A model generated the notes under the pieces. That model was not told the DNA's origin. It ran no database searches and saw nothing but the letters and a program-made list of their open reading frames with translations. Made by a program: the position numbers and the translations under genes. A stretch of 64,000 bases of DNA from Halodesulfovibrio sp. (GTDB lineage Bacteria; Desulfobacterota; Desulfovibrionia; Desulfovibrionales; Desulfovibrionaceae), in contig NZ_JAOARI010000017.1 of NCBI RefSeq assembly GCF_025210605.1, positions 124,001 through 188,000 on the forward strand, in the 5' to 3' direction. This document shows, piece after piece, positions 8,401-19,460 of the stretch. Within the stretch, counting starts at the first letter, position 1. Every line of letters begins with the position of its first letter.

Positions 8401-9375
8401 ATGCTCGCTTTCCTTATACGTCGCATATCGCAGAGCGCTGTCGTTCTGCTTGTTATGTCCCTGCTAGTTTTCGTGGGCGTGTTTTACATCGGTAACCCTA
8501 TCGATATTCTAATCGCACCGGACGCGACTCCGGCTGAATATGCACGCGCTGTCCATGAACTGGGACTGGATAAACCGTTGTGGGAACAGTACACCATCTT
8601 TTTGAAAGGTGCTCTGCATGGCGATTTCGGTAACTCTTTTGTGTATAACGAACCGGCACTCAAGGTTATTCTTGATCGCCTCCCTGCCACACTGGAGCTT
8701 GCGTTTACTGCCATGTTTATTGCAGTAATTTTCGGCATTCCACTCGGTATGGTTGCCGGTATGAAAGCAAACAGCTGGATTGGAAGAAACATTATGCGTT
8801 TCTCAATCCTCGGATTCAGTCTGCCGACGTTCTGGGTCGGGCTTATGCTTATCATCATATTCTCGGTACACCTGAACTGGCTGCCTTCGGGGGGACGAGG
8901 CGAAACTGTCATGCTTCTGGGCATTCCTGTCAGCTTTCTTACGCTCGGTGGGCTGGCACATCTTATTTTGCCTGCCACCAACCTTGCCCTGTTTAAGACA
9001 TCACTCGCTATCCGCCTTACCCGCGCTGGTGTGCAAGAAAACATGCAGATGGACTACGTTAAATTTGCCCGTGCAAAAGGCTTGTCCGAAACCCGTGTTA
9101 TCGGGCTGCATGTTATGAAAAACATCATGATTCCGGTTATTACAGTTCTTGGTATGGAGTTCGGTAGCCTCATTGCCTTTGCAGTTGTTACCGAAACCAT
9201 TTTTGCATGGCCGGGAATGGGCAAACTGGTTATCGACTCTATCGGTGTGCTTGATCGTCCGATTATCGTAGCCTACCTGCTTATTACCGTAGCAATGTTC
9301 ATCATTATTAACTTAGTTGTGGACATTCTGTACTCCATTCTTGACCCGCGCGTACGCCTTGGTCAGGAACGATAA
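8401..9375 (+). CDS. ABC transporter permease, DppB-type
   Basis: This 324-residue inner-membrane protein has six predicted membrane segments and the BPD_transp_1 fold of DppB/OppB. The coupling-loop motif that contacts the ATPase is visible as the run DYVKFARAKGLSETRVIGLH (about residues 218-237). The start was placed at ATG 8401 with GGAGC upstream (8386-8390). A frame-open GTG at 8338 lies inside the hairpin stem, so it is an unlikely start. The N-terminus MLAFLIRRISQSAVVLLV is the usual DppB opening. With the next gene it forms the heterodimeric membrane channel. Confidence 0.9.
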   Translation: MLAFLIRRISQSAVVLLVMSLLVFVGVFYIGNPIDILIAPDATPAEYARAVHELGLDKPLWEQYTIFLKGALHGDFGNSFVYNEPALKVILDRLPATLELAFTAMFIAVIFGIPLGMVAGMKANSWIGRNIMRFSILGFSLPTFWVGLMLIIIFSVHLNWLPSGGRGETVMLLGIPVSFLTLGGLAHLILPATNLALFKTSLAIRLTRAGVQENMQMDYVKFARAKGLSETRVIGLHVMKNIMIPVITVLGMEFGSLIAFAVVTETIFAWPGMGKLVIDSIGVLDRPIIVAYLLITVAMFIIINLVVDILYSILDPRVRLGQER

Positions 9376-9390
9376 CCGCGAGGATCTGAA

Positions 9391-10314
9391 ATGGCAGATA
9401 ATATGACAGAAGCTACTGTACAGGCTCCGGCGGTTCATGATGAATCCTTGTTCCTGCAAGCAGTAAAAGAATTTTTTGAAAACCGTGTGGCAGCGGTCGG
9501 TCTTGTTCTTTTAATCATAATGATCGGCATCGCGCTGTTTGCTCCGTATATCGCTCCGCAAAATCCATACGACTTGATGGCTATCGACATTATGGACGGC
9601 AAACTTGCGCCGGGTTCCACGTCTTTTGACGGGTCTATTTCATACTGGCTCGGCACAGACAGCCAAGGTCGCGACATGTTCAGCTCTATTCTTTACGGGC
9701 TGCGCATTTCACTGGGTGTTGGCGTTGTATCAACTATCATCGCACTTATTATTGGTGCAATCATAGGGCTTTGGGCTGCATATGTCGGTGGTAAAACAGA
9801 TACCGTCATCATGCGTATTGTTGACTTGCAGCTGAGTTTTCCAGCAATCCTTGTTGCGCTCATCCTGCTGGCAATTCTCGGTAAAGGGGTCGATAAAATC
9901 ATCCTTGCCCTGATTCTTGTTCAGTGGGCGTACTACGCCCGAGCCATCCGTTCCAACGTACTTGTTGAACGCAGTAAAGAATATGTTGAAGCTGCCAAAT
10001 GCCTCGCACTACCGCAGCGCCGCATCATGTTCTCCCATGTATTACCGAACTGTACTCCTGAACTTATTGTAATCTCTACCGTTAAAGTAGCGAGTGCCAT
10101 CGCGCTTGAAGCAACCCTTTCTTTCCTCGGGCTTGGTATGCCAATTACCGAACCATCATTAGGTTTGCTTATTTCCAACGGCTTTAAATACCTGCAAAGC
10201 GGCTACTACTGGATCAGTTTTTATCCGGGTGTTGCCCTGCTCATACTTATTGTAAGCATCAACCTTGTTGGTGACAGATTACGTGACGTTCTGAACCCGA
10301 GGTTAAAACGATGA
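9391..10314 (+). CDS. ABC transporter permease, DppC-type
   Basis: This 307-residue inner-membrane protein pairs with the DppB-type permease. It has the OppC-type cytoplasmic N-terminal tail, a first membrane segment at about 35-55, a large periplasmic loop (APYIAPQNPYDLMAIDIMDG), then five more membrane segments. The ATPase-contact loop reads EYVEAAKCLALPQRRIMFSH (about 197-216). GAGG precedes the ATG. Its TGA stop overlaps the start of the next gene (ATGA, 10311-10314), which indicates translational coupling. Confidence 0.9.
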   Translation: MADNMTEATVQAPAVHDESLFLQAVKEFFENRVAAVGLVLLIIMIGIALFAPYIAPQNPYDLMAIDIMDGKLAPGSTSFDGSISYWLGTDSQGRDMFSSILYGLRISLGVGVVSTIIALIIGAIIGLWAAYVGGKTDTVIMRIVDLQLSFPAILVALILLAILGKGVDKIILALILVQWAYYARAIRSNVLVERSKEYVEAAKCLALPQRRIMFSHVLPNCTPELIVISTVKVASAIALEATLSFLGLGMPITEPSLGLLISNGFKYLQSGYYWISFYPGVALLILIVSINLVGDRLRDVLNPRLKR

Positions 10315-11276
10315 GCACTCCATTACTCGAAATTACCAATCTTAAAACACACTTCTTTACCCGTGCTGGCGTGGCTAAAGCTGTTAACGGCATTTCTCTT
10401 ACCATCGAAAAGGGAGAGGTTGTCGGTATTGTGGGTGAATCCGGCAGTGGTAAATCCGTAACTGGTTTTTCAATCATGGGACTGGTGGATGAGCCGGGTC
10501 GTGTTGTTGATGGCTCTATTAAATTCAAAGGACGGGAGCTGTTAACGCAGTCTACAGAAGAATGGCGCAACTTCCGCGGCAATGAAGTTGCTATGATCTT
10601 TCAAGATCCGATGATGACGTTGAATCCGGTTTTGCGCATCGATACTCAAATGATCGAAGCGGTCCGTACCCATAAAAAAGTCAGCAAAGCAGAAGCGCGA
10701 GAGCGTGCCATCGAAGCTCTTGGCATGGTGGGAATTCCTTCACCGGAAAAACGAGTCAAAGCTTACCCGCACCAGTTCTCAGGTGGTATGCGTCAGCGTG
10801 TTGCTATTGCAACAGGTTTACTTAACCACCCTGACCTTATTATTGCGGATGAGCCGACCACTGCGCTTGATGTAACCATCCAAAGTCAGATTCTTTCTGA
10901 GATGCAGCAGTTATGCCGCAAAACTGGCATGTCTCTTATGTGGGTTACGCATGACCTTACAGTTATTGCCGGATTAGCAAATCGTGTTGCCGTTATGTAC
11001 GCTGGAAAAATTATTGAAGAAGGTCCAGTAGAGGCGGTGCTCGACAAGCCGCTTCACCCGTACACTGAAGGACTGGTAGGTTCTGTGCCAAGCCGTAACC
11101 ATCGTGGCGAACCGCTGTATCAGATTCCGGGTATGACTCCTTCCCTCATCAATTTACCTGAAGGCTGCTCCTTCCGCATGCGATGTCCTAAAGCGACAGA
11201 AAAATGTCTGTGTAAGCCGCCGGTAACCGAAACAGAGAACGGGCGCCGTGTCTGCTGTTTTCATCCAAACCTGTAA
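10311..11276 (+). CDS. ABC transporter ATP-binding protein, DppD-type
   Basis: This 321-residue cytoplasmic ATPase energises the peptide transporter. The motifs are complete: Walker A GESGSGKS (about 44-51), ABC signature FSGGMRQR, Walker [13 protein letters not shown], and the H-loop His in WVTHDL. The C-terminal oligopeptide/dipeptide extension (about 240-321) contains the Cys residues [16 protein letters not shown], a pattern that binds an iron-sulfur cluster in some DppD proteins. It overlaps the dppC-type stop by four bases and is followed 20 nt later by the second ATPase. Confidence 0.9.
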   Translation: MSTPLLEITNLKTHFFTRAGVAKAVNGISLTIEKGEVVGIVGESGSGKSVTGFSIMGLVDEPGRVVDGSIKFKGRELLTQSTEEWRNFRGNEVAMIFQDPMMTLNPVLRIDTQMIEAVRTHKKVSKAEARERAIEALGMVGIPSPEKRVKAYPHQFSGGMRQRVAIATGLLNHPDLIIADEPTTALDVTIQSQILSEMQQLCRKTGMSLMWVTHDLTVIAGLANRVAVMYAGKIIEEGPVEAVLDKPLHPYTEGLVGSVPSRNHRGEPLYQIPGMTPSLINLPEGCSFRMRCPKATEKCLCKPPVTETENGRRVCCFHPNL

Positions 11277-11296
11277 CCCGTAGAACGGAAACATTT

Positions 11297-12304
11297 ATGA
11301 GCGATTCCAATACACCATATCTTCAATGTGAAGGACTGAGCCGTGCTTTTGTTAAAAAGCTCGATTTAGCCGGACGTATTGCCCGTTCCCTAGGTTCCAA
11401 CATACGTGAGGAACGGGTACAGGCTGTTGATTCTGTAGACCTCTCTGTCATGCCGGGTGAAGTGCTCGGACTCGTAGGAGAGTCCGGCTGTGGCAAATCA
11501 ACCCTTGGGCGAATGCTTTGCGGCATTCTTCCACGCAGTGAAGGCAAAATTTATTACAAAGGTCAGGATGTCGATATATTATCCAAACAAGACCTTACCG
11601 ATTATAATGTCAACGTGCAGATGATCTTTCAAGACCCGTTCGCGTCGCTTAACCCGCGTAAACGTGTCAAAAACATCATCGGCGAGGCTCCGCTGTATCA
11701 TAAATTAACCAGTTCATCCGAGTTGGACGATTATCTCGCAAAAGTAATGCTGCGATGCGGGCTAGACCCGTCATACGCGCATCGCTACCCTCACCAGTTC
11801 TCTGGCGGTCAACGACAACGCATCGGTATTGCCCGTGCTATGGCTGTACAACCAGAATGTCTTGTGTGTGATGAATCTGTCGCTGCGCTTGACGTATCAA
11901 TTCAAGCTCAAATTCTGAACCTCTTCATGGAGTTGCGCTCAGAACTGAACCTGACATGTTTATTCATCAGCCATGACCTTGGCGTAGTGGAACACATTTC
12001 CGACAGAATTGCGGTAATGTATCTCGGACGTGTTGTTGAAGTTGCCCCTGTGGAAGATATTTTCAGCAACCCTTTCCATCCGTACACTAAAGCATTGTTA
12101 GATGAAGTACCTCGTCTTGACCGCCGCGGAGTAGACTTCACTCCTCTTAAAGGTGAAATTCCATCTCCGCTTGATCCTCCTGCCGGTTGTCACTTCCACC
12201 CGCGTTGCCCGCATGCCATGGATATTTGTGCTAAAGAGGCTCCGGTTGATACCGAAATTGCTCCCGGTCGCCGAGCATGCTGTCATCTGGCAACCATGCC
12301 TTAG
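11297..12304 (+). CDS. ABC transporter ATP-binding protein, DppF-type
   Basis: This 335-residue protein is the second ATPase of the transporter. Walker A GESGCGKST, signature FSGGQRQR, and the H-loop His in FISHDLGV are present. Walker B reads LVCDESVAALD, where most relatives have DEPVSALD; the catalytic Glu is kept. The C-terminal Cys-containing OppF extension (CHFHPRCPHAMDIC) is present. It is the last gene of the operon and ends at a terminator about 50 nt downstream. Confidence 0.9.
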   Translation: MSDSNTPYLQCEGLSRAFVKKLDLAGRIARSLGSNIREERVQAVDSVDLSVMPGEVLGLVGESGCGKSTLGRMLCGILPRSEGKIYYKGQDVDILSKQDLTDYNVNVQMIFQDPFASLNPRKRVKNIIGEAPLYHKLTSSSELDDYLAKVMLRCGLDPSYAHRYPHQFSGGQRQRIGIARAMAVQPECLVCDESVAALDVSIQAQILNLFMELRSELNLTCLFISHDLGVVEHISDRIAVMYLGRVVEVAPVEDIFSNPFHPYTKALLDEVPRLDRRGVDFTPLKGEIPSPLDPPAGCHFHPRCPHAMDICAKEAPVDTEIAPGRRACCHLATMP

Positions 12305-12353
12305 CTTGTAAACACATACTTACAACTGACTATAGAATCAGTAACAAATAAAG

Positions 12354-12382
12354 CGGCTTTGCACGACAAAGCCGTTTTTTTT
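12354..12382 (+). terminator. Terminator of the peptide transporter operon
   Basis: An 8-bp stem (12354-12361 with 12367-12374), a 5-nt loop and a run of eight T (12375-12382). Confidence 0.85.
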
Positions 12383-12813
12383 ATGCGATAGACTATTTCA
12401 TCTCTAGCAAATAGCCACACGCTCTTTCCCCCCCGCATCTCGGCAAAAACCTGTCACATTTTCATTTAAAATCAGCGAATGCGAACACTCTTATAATAAA
12501 TTTTTACATATTTTACATTTACGCCGTAAGATCAATCATGTTCTAAAACAATTGACTATTCCTGTATCGTTAATCATTTGGTATCAGTGAGTTATTGCAA
12601 ATTATGTATGAATATATTTAATAATGTAAAATCACGTATACATACTAAAGCTTTAGCGCTTGTCACCGAGAAGAAACATGAGAGTGATTCTCTCACAGGA
12701 TAAAAAAAGCGAAAAATTTCGATATGTCACGACACATATTTACATCCTTCTCGCTTCGCAATTAACACAAACACAACAACGACTACCTTCAAGCTTCACC
12801 ACATGGAGAAACT
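12383..12813. other. Intergenic region and leader of the first chemoreceptor
   Basis: There is no gene here. The region is AT-rich and contains the sigma28-like promoter (12646-12672) and a small GAGAG/CTCTC hairpin at about 12680-12696. The transcript leader of the chemoreceptor would be roughly 130 nt. Confidence 0.5.
12646..12672 (+). promoter_or_regulatory. Sigma28 (FliA)-like promoter of the first chemoreceptor gene
   Basis: TAAA (12646-12649), exactly 15 bases, then ACCGAGAA (12665-12672), close to the FliA consensus TAAA-N15-GCCGATAA. The same element with the same spacing stands before the second chemoreceptor, which strongly supports it. Confidence 0.7.
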
Positions 12814-14943
12814 ATGCAGTTTAAATCGCTTAAGATGAAACTCCTAATCCTTATATCAGGATGTTCCATTCTGTTCATAGGCTCATTGCTGGCTGTGACG
12901 ATTAATTTTACTCGCACAGCAGCTGTTGAATCAGCTCGAGTCATGACAGAAGATGCTGCACACAAACAAGCATTGCTTGTGAAACAAGAATTTGATGAAG
13001 CCTTTGCTGTTGCACGCACATTTGCACTCGCCATTGAAGGTACAAAAAAATATTTACAGACTCCTGACCGTGAGCATGTTTCTGAAGTCATGAAGCAAAT
13101 TGCGGTTAAGCAAAACAAACTTTACGGGGTATGGTTAGCAACGGAGCCGATGCTATTCGACGGAAAAGACGCGCAGTATAAAAATGGTGGAAGATTCAAC
13201 CATTCTGACGGAAGATTTGTTCCTTACTGGAGTAAAGCAAGTGGTACTGCAACACTTGATGCATGTACTGACCTGAATGGTGCATGGTACACATTTAGCC
13301 GCAATACTCGTGAAGAATCAGTCACAAACGTCACTGAATACACGAACACCTCCGGTAGTAAGTACAGTGTTTCCAGTATGACAATTCCAGTTATTGTTAA
13401 TAATAAAGTAATTGGTGTTGCAGGTGCTGACCTCTCAACCGACTTTCTCAAAGGCATCGTCAACAACATTAATGCATTTAACGGCCATTGCCAGATGGCT
13501 CTTATTGCTTCAGACGGTACTATCCAAGCATTTACCAACAAGCCTAATCTTCTCGGCACACCATATTCAGATGTTGTTGAAGGCGGCTCAGCCTTGTTCC
13601 AACGTGCTCTCGGTGGTGAATCCGTCGTAAACGAGACAGACGATACACTTCGCGTAGCAATCCCTGTTACACTGGGTAATGCAAAAAAGAACTGGGTTGT
13701 TTCTGTGTCTGTCCCAATGGACATCGTACTCGCAGATGCTAACAAACTTACCCAGACCCTGTTACTCACAGGTTTTGTCGGCTTACTCATAGCGCTTGCA
13801 GGCATATTCTACCTTGTGAAATTAATTACACGCCCGATTATCGATACTTCCTCAGTTATTTCGAAAATTGCAGAAGGTGACCTGAGCGTTCGCTGCAACC
13901 CGAAAGGGCAAGATGAAATTGCAGAAATGCAAAATGCAGTAAACAGCATGGCTGGAACCTTGCAGACGAATATGGAAGATATTCAAAAGAACATGCAAGA
14001 AGTTGAACTTCGGTCAAAAGAAGCCGAACAGGCAACAGCTCGTGCTGAAGAAGCTCAGGAAGAGGCTGTAAAAGCACACCGCAATGGACAGCTTGCAGCC
14101 GCAGAGCAGCTTGAAGTTCTCGTAAGCGACCTTACATCCGTTTCCAGTGAACTTGATACACAGATTAGCACTACTGCCCAAGGCGTTGAGCAGCAGGATT
14201 CTCGCAACAGCGAGACAGCAACTGCTATGGAAGAAATGAACAGCACAATCCTTGAAGTGTCCCGTAATGCATCTGAAGCTGCTGAAAGTGTGGATATTGT
14301 ATATCAAGAAGCACAGTCAGGCTTAGAAGTCGTTGGAAAATCTGTTTCAACAATTCAAAATGTATATTCCCTGAGTGAACATCTCAAAAAAGAGATGGGA
14401 GAACTTGGAGAACAAGTTGAATCTATCAGCGACATTCTTAATGTAATTACTGACATTGCAGACCAAACAAACTTACTGGCATTGAACGCGGCGATTGAAG
14501 CTGCCCGTGCCGGTGATGCAGGACGCGGTTTCGCCGTTGTTGCAGATGAAGTGCGAAAGCTTGCTGAAAACACCATGGAAGCAACCAGCCGGGTTGGCAC
14601 TGCCATCCAGACAATTCAATCTGGAACTCAGCAAAATATTGACGCAATGACAAACACCGCCAGTGCAGTTGAAGAAGCAACCAAGTTTGTAACTGAATCC
14701 GGTGATGCTTTTGACCGCATCGTTTCCAAGGTAACACCGGCAACAGATCAGGTTAGAGCTATTGCAACCGCTGCGGAACAGCAATCTGCTGCCAGTGAAG
14801 AGATCACCCATGCGATTGATGAAATCAGCCAGATTTCTACCGTCACTGCGGAAAAAATGCAGCAGGCGGAAACGTCAGTTCACACACTTGGTGATGTATC
14901 TGAATCTCTCAAAAAAATGATGCATACCTTGCAGCAAGGGTAA
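12814..14943 (+). CDS. Methyl-accepting chemotaxis protein (double-Cache sensor)
   Basis: This 709-residue inner-membrane chemoreceptor has one N-terminal membrane segment (about 8-30), a large periplasmic sensor of the dCache_1 type (about 40-300), a second membrane segment (about 310-335), a HAMP domain ([20 protein letters not shown] and following), a coiled-coil stretch, and a C-terminal signalling domain. The hairpin tip contains [18 protein letters not shown]. The protein lacks the C-terminal CheR-docking pentapeptide. It signals through CheA/CheW to the flagella. dCache sensors usually bind amino acids or other small metabolites; the ligand here is unknown. It is the first of two tandem paralogues of identical length. 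The start ATG follows GGAG (12805-12808). Confidence 0.92.
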   Translation: MQFKSLKMKLLILISGCSILFIGSLLAVTINFTRTAAVESARVMTEDAAHKQALLVKQEFDEAFAVARTFALAIEGTKKYLQTPDREHVSEVMKQIAVKQNKLYGVWLATEPMLFDGKDAQYKNGGRFNHSDGRFVPYWSKASGTATLDACTDLNGAWYTFSRNTREESVTNVTEYTNTSGSKYSVSSMTIPVIVNNKVIGVAGADLSTDFLKGIVNNINAFNGHCQMALIASDGTIQAFTNKPNLLGTPYSDVVEGGSALFQRALGGESVVNETDDTLRVAIPVTLGNAKKNWVVSVSVPMDIVLADANKLTQTLLLTGFVGLLIALAGIFYLVKLITRPIIDTSSVISKIAEGDLSVRCNPKGQDEIAEMQNAVNSMAGTLQTNMEDIQKNMQEVELRSKEAEQATARAEEAQEEAVKAHRNGQLAAAEQLEVLVSDLTSVSSELDTQISTTAQGVEQQDSRNSETATAMEEMNSTILEVSRNASEAAESVDIVYQEAQSGLEVVGKSVSTIQNVYSLSEHLKKEMGELGEQVESISDILNVITDIADQTNLLALNAAIEAARAGDAGRGFAVVADEVRKLAENTMEATSRVGTAIQTIQSGTQQNIDAMTNTASAVEEATKFVTESGDAFDRIVSKVTPATDQVRAIATAAEQQSAASEEITHAIDEISQISTVTAEKMQQAETSVHTLGDVSESLKKMMHTLQQG

Positions 14944-14958
14944 GCTCTAGAAAACACC

Positions 14959-14998
14959 AAGCCCCCTGCCAGCCTTTTTGCTGGCAGGGGGCTTTTCT
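14959..14998 (+). terminator. Terminator of the first chemoreceptor gene
   Basis: A perfect 15-bp stem (14959-14973 with 14980-14994) with a 6-nt loop, followed by a T-rich tail. Confidence 0.9.
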
Positions 14999-15706
14999 TT
15001 TGGAAAAAATTGCTCATGAAATTGTAGCCTTTCTTTCTTCACTCCAGTCTCGCCCTAAAAAAATATGTGCATCCACTTTTCAATGTGAACACACCAAAGA
15101 AGTGCAAAATACACCACCATAATAAAAAGCATTTACATCTTTTAAAAAGAGTAAAAACTTCAAAACATTGAAAGATAGACAAATATATCATCATGGCACT
15201 TACTGTTATCTTGCATACCTAAAAACGAAAAAATACGCATAGCACGATATCTTTTGTGTAAAAAAATTACGTCTCGCAACACCGCTTTTGAGATATCTTA
15301 CACTACTACTACAGAGAGGTTTTCTTTATACAGAACGCATAACTATTAGGGTAATGAAAACAAAACAGTCGATAAACAAATCTGAATCAACTCACTAGTA
15401 CACCTTTTTTTTCCTGAAAGACCATACAGCACTATATATGCATCAATAAATGAATCACTATTATTCACCTATCAGTTTAGGCATCCAGAAACTCAATTTT
15501 ACAAATTTATCTTTAGGAAAAAAAATTAAATTATACAGTTGCACTAAAGGTTCCTCATTGTTCACCGAGAAGATATAAGAGGAGCCATTTTGTTGCTGAC
15601 AAAATTTACCGCATATTTCTATGCGCCAACCCATGTTACTACCATTTAACTCTAGTAACTGCTTCGGCCTTGTAACTGTGCAACCCGACGCATACATGGA
15701 GGAGCT
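14999..15706. other. Intergenic region between the tandem chemoreceptor genes
   Basis: About 700 bp of AT-rich DNA without a convincing gene. It carries the sigma28-like promoter of the second chemoreceptor (15545-15571). I see no other clear structure. Confidence 0.5.
15545..15571 (+). promoter_or_regulatory. Sigma28 (FliA)-like promoter of the second chemoreceptor gene
   Basis: TAAA (15545-15548), 15 bases, ACCGAGAA (15564-15571). The -10 element and spacing are identical to those before the first chemoreceptor, although the surrounding DNA differs. Confidence 0.7.
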
Positions 15707-17836
15707 ATGCAGTTTAAATCCCTGAAAGTAAAACTTCTTCTAATAATTTCAGGTTGTTCGATTTTATTTATTGGAGTCTTACTTGCTGTTTCTATCAATT
15801 TTACACGCACAGCTGCAATTAAAACAGCACGTGTTCTGGCGCTGGAAGCCGCAAAAGAACAAGCGCTGCTAATTAAACAACAATTCAATGACGCCTTTAC
15901 AACCGCACGCACACTGGCTCAAACCATCGAGGGGCTAAAGCAAGCCAACGCCACCCCTAACCGCGAAGAAGTTTTGCAGGTCATGAAACAAATCGCAGTA
16001 AAAAACAGCGAACTATACGGAGTGTGGTTAGGTACTGAGCCTATGCTTTTTGATGGAAAAGATAGCCAGTATAGAAACGATAAAAAGACAAGCAACAGTA
16101 TTGGTCAGTTCATCCCGTACTGGAATAAACCATCTGGTCAGCTAACCCTTATGCCGTGTGGGGATATGAGTGGAAGTTGGTACACGGCAAGCCGAGACTC
16201 ACGCGAAGATGTAGTTACTAATGTCTCAGAATATACAAGCCCCGAAGGTGAAAAATATTACGTATCTAGTCTTTCTGCACCAATCATCGTTAATAATACG
16301 GTAATTGGTGTTGCTGGTGTTGATCTATCCGTTGGTTTCTTAAAAAACATTGTAAACAATGTTACTGCATTTAATGGACATTGTGCTGTTGGATTAATAG
16401 GACATGACGGAATCCTACAAGCCGTCACCAACAGGCCTAATTTATTTGGAACTCGATACGCCGACGTAGTCGAAGGCGGCAACCAGCTTCTTCAACGCGC
16501 CGCACGCGGTGAAACTGTTGTAAGTGAACTTGACGACACATTACGTGTTGTCGTTCCGTTGTCACTTGGCAAGGCTAAAGAAAAGTGGGCTATTTCTCTA
16601 TCAGTTCCAATGGACGTTGTTTTTGCCAAGGCAAACAGTCTGACTCAAACCCTTCTTATCACAGGGATCGCAGGGCTTCTTGTTGCCCTTGCAGGCATAT
16701 TCTACCTCGTTCGCGTTATCACCCGCCCTATCATCGAGACTTCCTCCGTTATTTCTAAAATTGCAGAAGGTGACTTGACTGTTCGTTGTCATCCAAAAGG
16801 ACAGGATGAAATTGCAGAAATGCAAAATGCTGTGAACACAATGGCAAGTACACTGAAAGAAAATCTGGATGATTTAGATACGAACATGAAAGAGGTTCAG
16901 CTACGTTCAGAAGAAGCAGAAAAAGCAACTGCAATAGCAGAAGAAGCGCAGCAAGAAACCCTGAAAGCTCGCCGAGCAGGTCAGCTTGCTGTGGCAGATC
17001 AGCTTAAAACTCTTGTTGAAGATTTAACATCGGTTTCTGAAGACTTGCACAACCAAATTGGCACTACTGCGGATGGTGTTAAACAGCAGGATAGCCGAAA
17101 CAGCGAAACTGCTACAGCCATGGAAGAAATGAACAGTACCATTCTGGAAGTCTCACGAAATGCTTCTGAGGCTGCAAACAGTGTTGATTCTGTGTATCAA
17201 GAAGCTCAATCAGGTCTGGAAGTTGTAGAGCAATCTGTAACAACCATCCAAAATGTACACGCATTAAGTGAGCATCTTAAAAATGAAATGGGCGAGCTTG
17301 GAACGCAAGTTGAGTCTATCAGTGATATTCTGAATGTCATCAGCGACATTGCAGACCAGACAAACCTGCTAGCATTGAACGCCGCTATTGAAGCAGCCCG
17401 TGCAGGTGATGCAGGACGAGGTTTCGCAGTTGTTGCAGATGAGGTCAGAAAGCTTGCGGAAAACACCATGGAAGCCACAAGCCGTGTTGGTACTGCTATC
17501 CAGACAATCCAGTCTGGCACACAGCAGAACATTGATGCCATGACAAACACTGCTCAAGCTGTTGAGGAAGCGACTCAATATGTAACGGAATCCGGCAACG
17601 CCTTTGGTCGCATTGTCACAAAAGTTACACCGGCAACCGATCAGGTACGAGCCATTGCAACTGCTGCCGAGCAGCAATCCGCAGCCAGTGAGGAAATCAC
17701 ACAGGCAGTGGATGAAATCAGCCATATCTCGAATATAACAGCTGAAAACATGCACATGGCAGAAACATCTGTAAACAATCTCGGCAATGTTTCTGAGTCC
17801 CTCACAACCATGATGGAAAAACTATACAAAGGATAA
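15707..17836 (+). CDS. Methyl-accepting chemotaxis protein, paralogue of the preceding gene
   Basis: This 709-residue chemoreceptor has the same architecture as the gene before it: membrane segment, dCache-type periplasmic sensor, membrane segment, HAMP, coiled coil and signalling domain with the [18 protein letters not shown] tip. The two proteins are nearly the same from the HAMP onwards and at the first 15 residues, and differ most in the sensor region, so they probably sense different or overlapping ligands. A good site (GGAGGAG) precedes the ATG. The pair looks like a tandem gene duplication. It has its own sigma28-like promoter and its own terminator, so each copy is a single-gene unit. 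Confidence 0.92.
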   Translation: MQFKSLKVKLLLIISGCSILFIGVLLAVSINFTRTAAIKTARVLALEAAKEQALLIKQQFNDAFTTARTLAQTIEGLKQANATPNREEVLQVMKQIAVKNSELYGVWLGTEPMLFDGKDSQYRNDKKTSNSIGQFIPYWNKPSGQLTLMPCGDMSGSWYTASRDSREDVVTNVSEYTSPEGEKYYVSSLSAPIIVNNTVIGVAGVDLSVGFLKNIVNNVTAFNGHCAVGLIGHDGILQAVTNRPNLFGTRYADVVEGGNQLLQRAARGETVVSELDDTLRVVVPLSLGKAKEKWAISLSVPMDVVFAKANSLTQTLLITGIAGLLVALAGIFYLVRVITRPIIETSSVISKIAEGDLTVRCHPKGQDEIAEMQNAVNTMASTLKENLDDLDTNMKEVQLRSEEAEKATAIAEEAQQETLKARRAGQLAVADQLKTLVEDLTSVSEDLHNQIGTTADGVKQQDSRNSETATAMEEMNSTILEVSRNASEAANSVDSVYQEAQSGLEVVEQSVTTIQNVHALSEHLKNEMGELGTQVESISDILNVISDIADQTNLLALNAAIEAARAGDAGRGFAVVADEVRKLAENTMEATSRVGTAIQTIQSGTQQNIDAMTNTAQAVEEATQYVTESGNAFGRIVTKVTPATDQVRAIATAAEQQSAASEEITQAVDEISHISNITAENMHMAETSVNNLGNVSESLTTMMEKLYKG

Positions 17837-17848
17837 TGAAATAAAATG

Positions 17849-17882
17849 CGCCTCCCTGCACTATTCTTTAGGCAGGGAGGCG
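17849..17882. terminator. Terminator after the second chemoreceptor gene
   Basis: A perfect 11-bp GC-rich stem (17849-17859 with 17872-17882) with a 12-nt loop and a short T-run. It may also serve the convergent MocR gene. Confidence 0.8.
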
Positions 17883-17994
17883 TTTATTGCTCTTCAGAAG
17901 ATCATTCCTAACGTTCTAGCAAAACGGATTTCTCACAAACGGCTAACCAGTCTTTTGCTGCATATATTTCATTTGAAATGTCGACATGCTCCTA

Positions 17995-19437
17995 TCACTT
18001 CCCGCTTTCCACTTGTTCACAAGCAAGCCGCCCGATAGTTTCCAAGCCTGCACGCATTTCTTCATTCCAAAAACCCACACACGATAAGCGAATAAAATTC
18101 GTAAAACTTTCACTTGTCGAAAATATAGCACCCGGTGCGATGCTTATCCTGTGCTTTTTCACATCAAAAAACAGCTTCGTCCCATCCACCTGTTTCGGCA
18201 ACTCAACCCACAGCACACAACCGCCCTTAGGTTGAGTAGCTCTGGTTCCTTCTGGAAAATATTCCGGTAAAAGCTGCTGCATCATTGCCCGCTGGCTACG
18301 CACAGCTGTCCGCAGTTTGCGCAGATGTCGTTCGTACAGCCCCTCTTTTAAATATGTTCCGAGAGTCAGTTGTGTAGGGGTAGAACAGGACACATTAGTC
18401 GTTGCTTTAATATCTAACGCCTTGTCCAGTTTTTTACCCGGAATCATATACCCTAACCTGAAGCCCGGGGAGATAGTCTTTGAAAAAGACGAACAGTGGA
18501 TCACATTCCCTGTTGTATCATATGATTTTAACGGGCGGGGTCGTCTGTCCAGATCACAATACAAGTCTCCCGAAACATCATCCTCTATCAACGGAATCTT
18601 GTACGAATCACAAAGCTCAACAATTTCCTGCTTTGCGTCATCTGGAATAAGAGCACCATCAGGATTATTGAAGTTTGGTGCAAGAATACAGGCAGCTATA
18701 TCAAAACGCGAAAAGGCTCTATCAAGATCCCGCGGGGAGACACCATGCGTCGGGCTGGAAGCAACTTCAATTGCGCGCAACCCTAAGTTTTCCAGCAACT
18801 GTAAAAAACAAAAATACGTCGGCGACTGGATAACAACATTGTCTCCAGGGCGGGTCGTAGTCCTGAGTGCAATGTATAGTGCTTCCATTGCCCCAAATGT
18901 GACCAGCACATCGTTACCAGTTACCTGACAATCATATTCCTGCATACGCCATCCTATCTGATTACGTAGCAGCTGATTGCCCTGAATAGATTCATATCCC
19001 ATTACATCCTGCCCGCATGTGCGCAAAACAGAATTCATTATTCTGGCTAATGCCTTATGCGGGAGAAGTGAATTGTCAGCGCAAATGCATCCAAACGGCA
19101 GCATATCCTTTTCACCGACAATCCCGAGTACAGTCTGTATAAGTTGCGTTCTGCTAAGCTTACCCATCTGAACATCATGCATCGGCGAGTCTGGAATCGG
19201 TAAAAAAGCTGCTTTTTGTCGCACGTAATATCCAGAACGCGGTCGCGCCTCTATTATCCCTTTTTTCTCTAACTCCATATAGGCATGCGTTACAGTTGCC
19301 AATGACACACCCATTTTTTGCGCAATCCCACGCAATGACGGAAGCTTATCACCTACATTAAATCTGCCGGAATCGATCATATCAAGCAAATACGACTCCA
19401 GACTCTGGTATTTATAGTCCTTTAAAACTGACGGCAT
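17995..19437 (-). CDS. MocR/GabR-type regulator (GntR DNA-binding domain fused to an aminotransferase fold)
   Basis: This 480-residue protein has an N-terminal winged helix of the GntR family (about residues 8-74; KLPSLRGIAQKMGVSLATVT is the recognition region) and a class I aminotransferase-like domain (about 100-475). The pyridoxal phosphate Lys is K320 in SSFSKTISPGFR, and the Asp/Tyr cofactor contacts are present. MocR proteins sense PLP adducts of amino acids and usually control neighbouring transport or metabolic genes. It is divergent from azlCD with a 121-bp gap, so control of branched-chain amino acid export is the natural inference. An independent aminotransferase activity cannot be excluded. 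Confidence 0.88.
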   Translation of the reverse strand: MPSVLKDYKYQSLESYLLDMIDSGRFNVGDKLPSLRGIAQKMGVSLATVTHAYMELEKKGIIEARPRSGYYVRQKAAFLPIPDSPMHDVQMGKLSRTQLIQTVLGIVGEKDMLPFGCICADNSLLPHKALARIMNSVLRTCGQDVMGYESIQGNQLLRNQIGWRMQEYDCQVTGNDVLVTFGAMEALYIALRTTTRPGDNVVIQSPTYFCFLQLLENLGLRAIEVASSPTHGVSPRDLDRAFSRFDIAACILAPNFNNPDGALIPDDAKQEIVELCDSYKIPLIEDDVSGDLYCDLDRRPRPLKSYDTTGNVIHCSSFSKTISPGFRLGYMIPGKKLDKALDIKATTNVSCSTPTQLTLGTYLKEGLYERHLRKLRTAVRSQRAMMQQLLPEYFPEGTRATQPKGGCVLWVELPKQVDGTKLFFDVKKHRISIAPGAIFSTSESFTNFIRLSCVGFWNEEMRAGLETIGRLACEQVESGK

Positions 19438-19460
19438 AGCTATCTCTGGTTGGATTTCCT

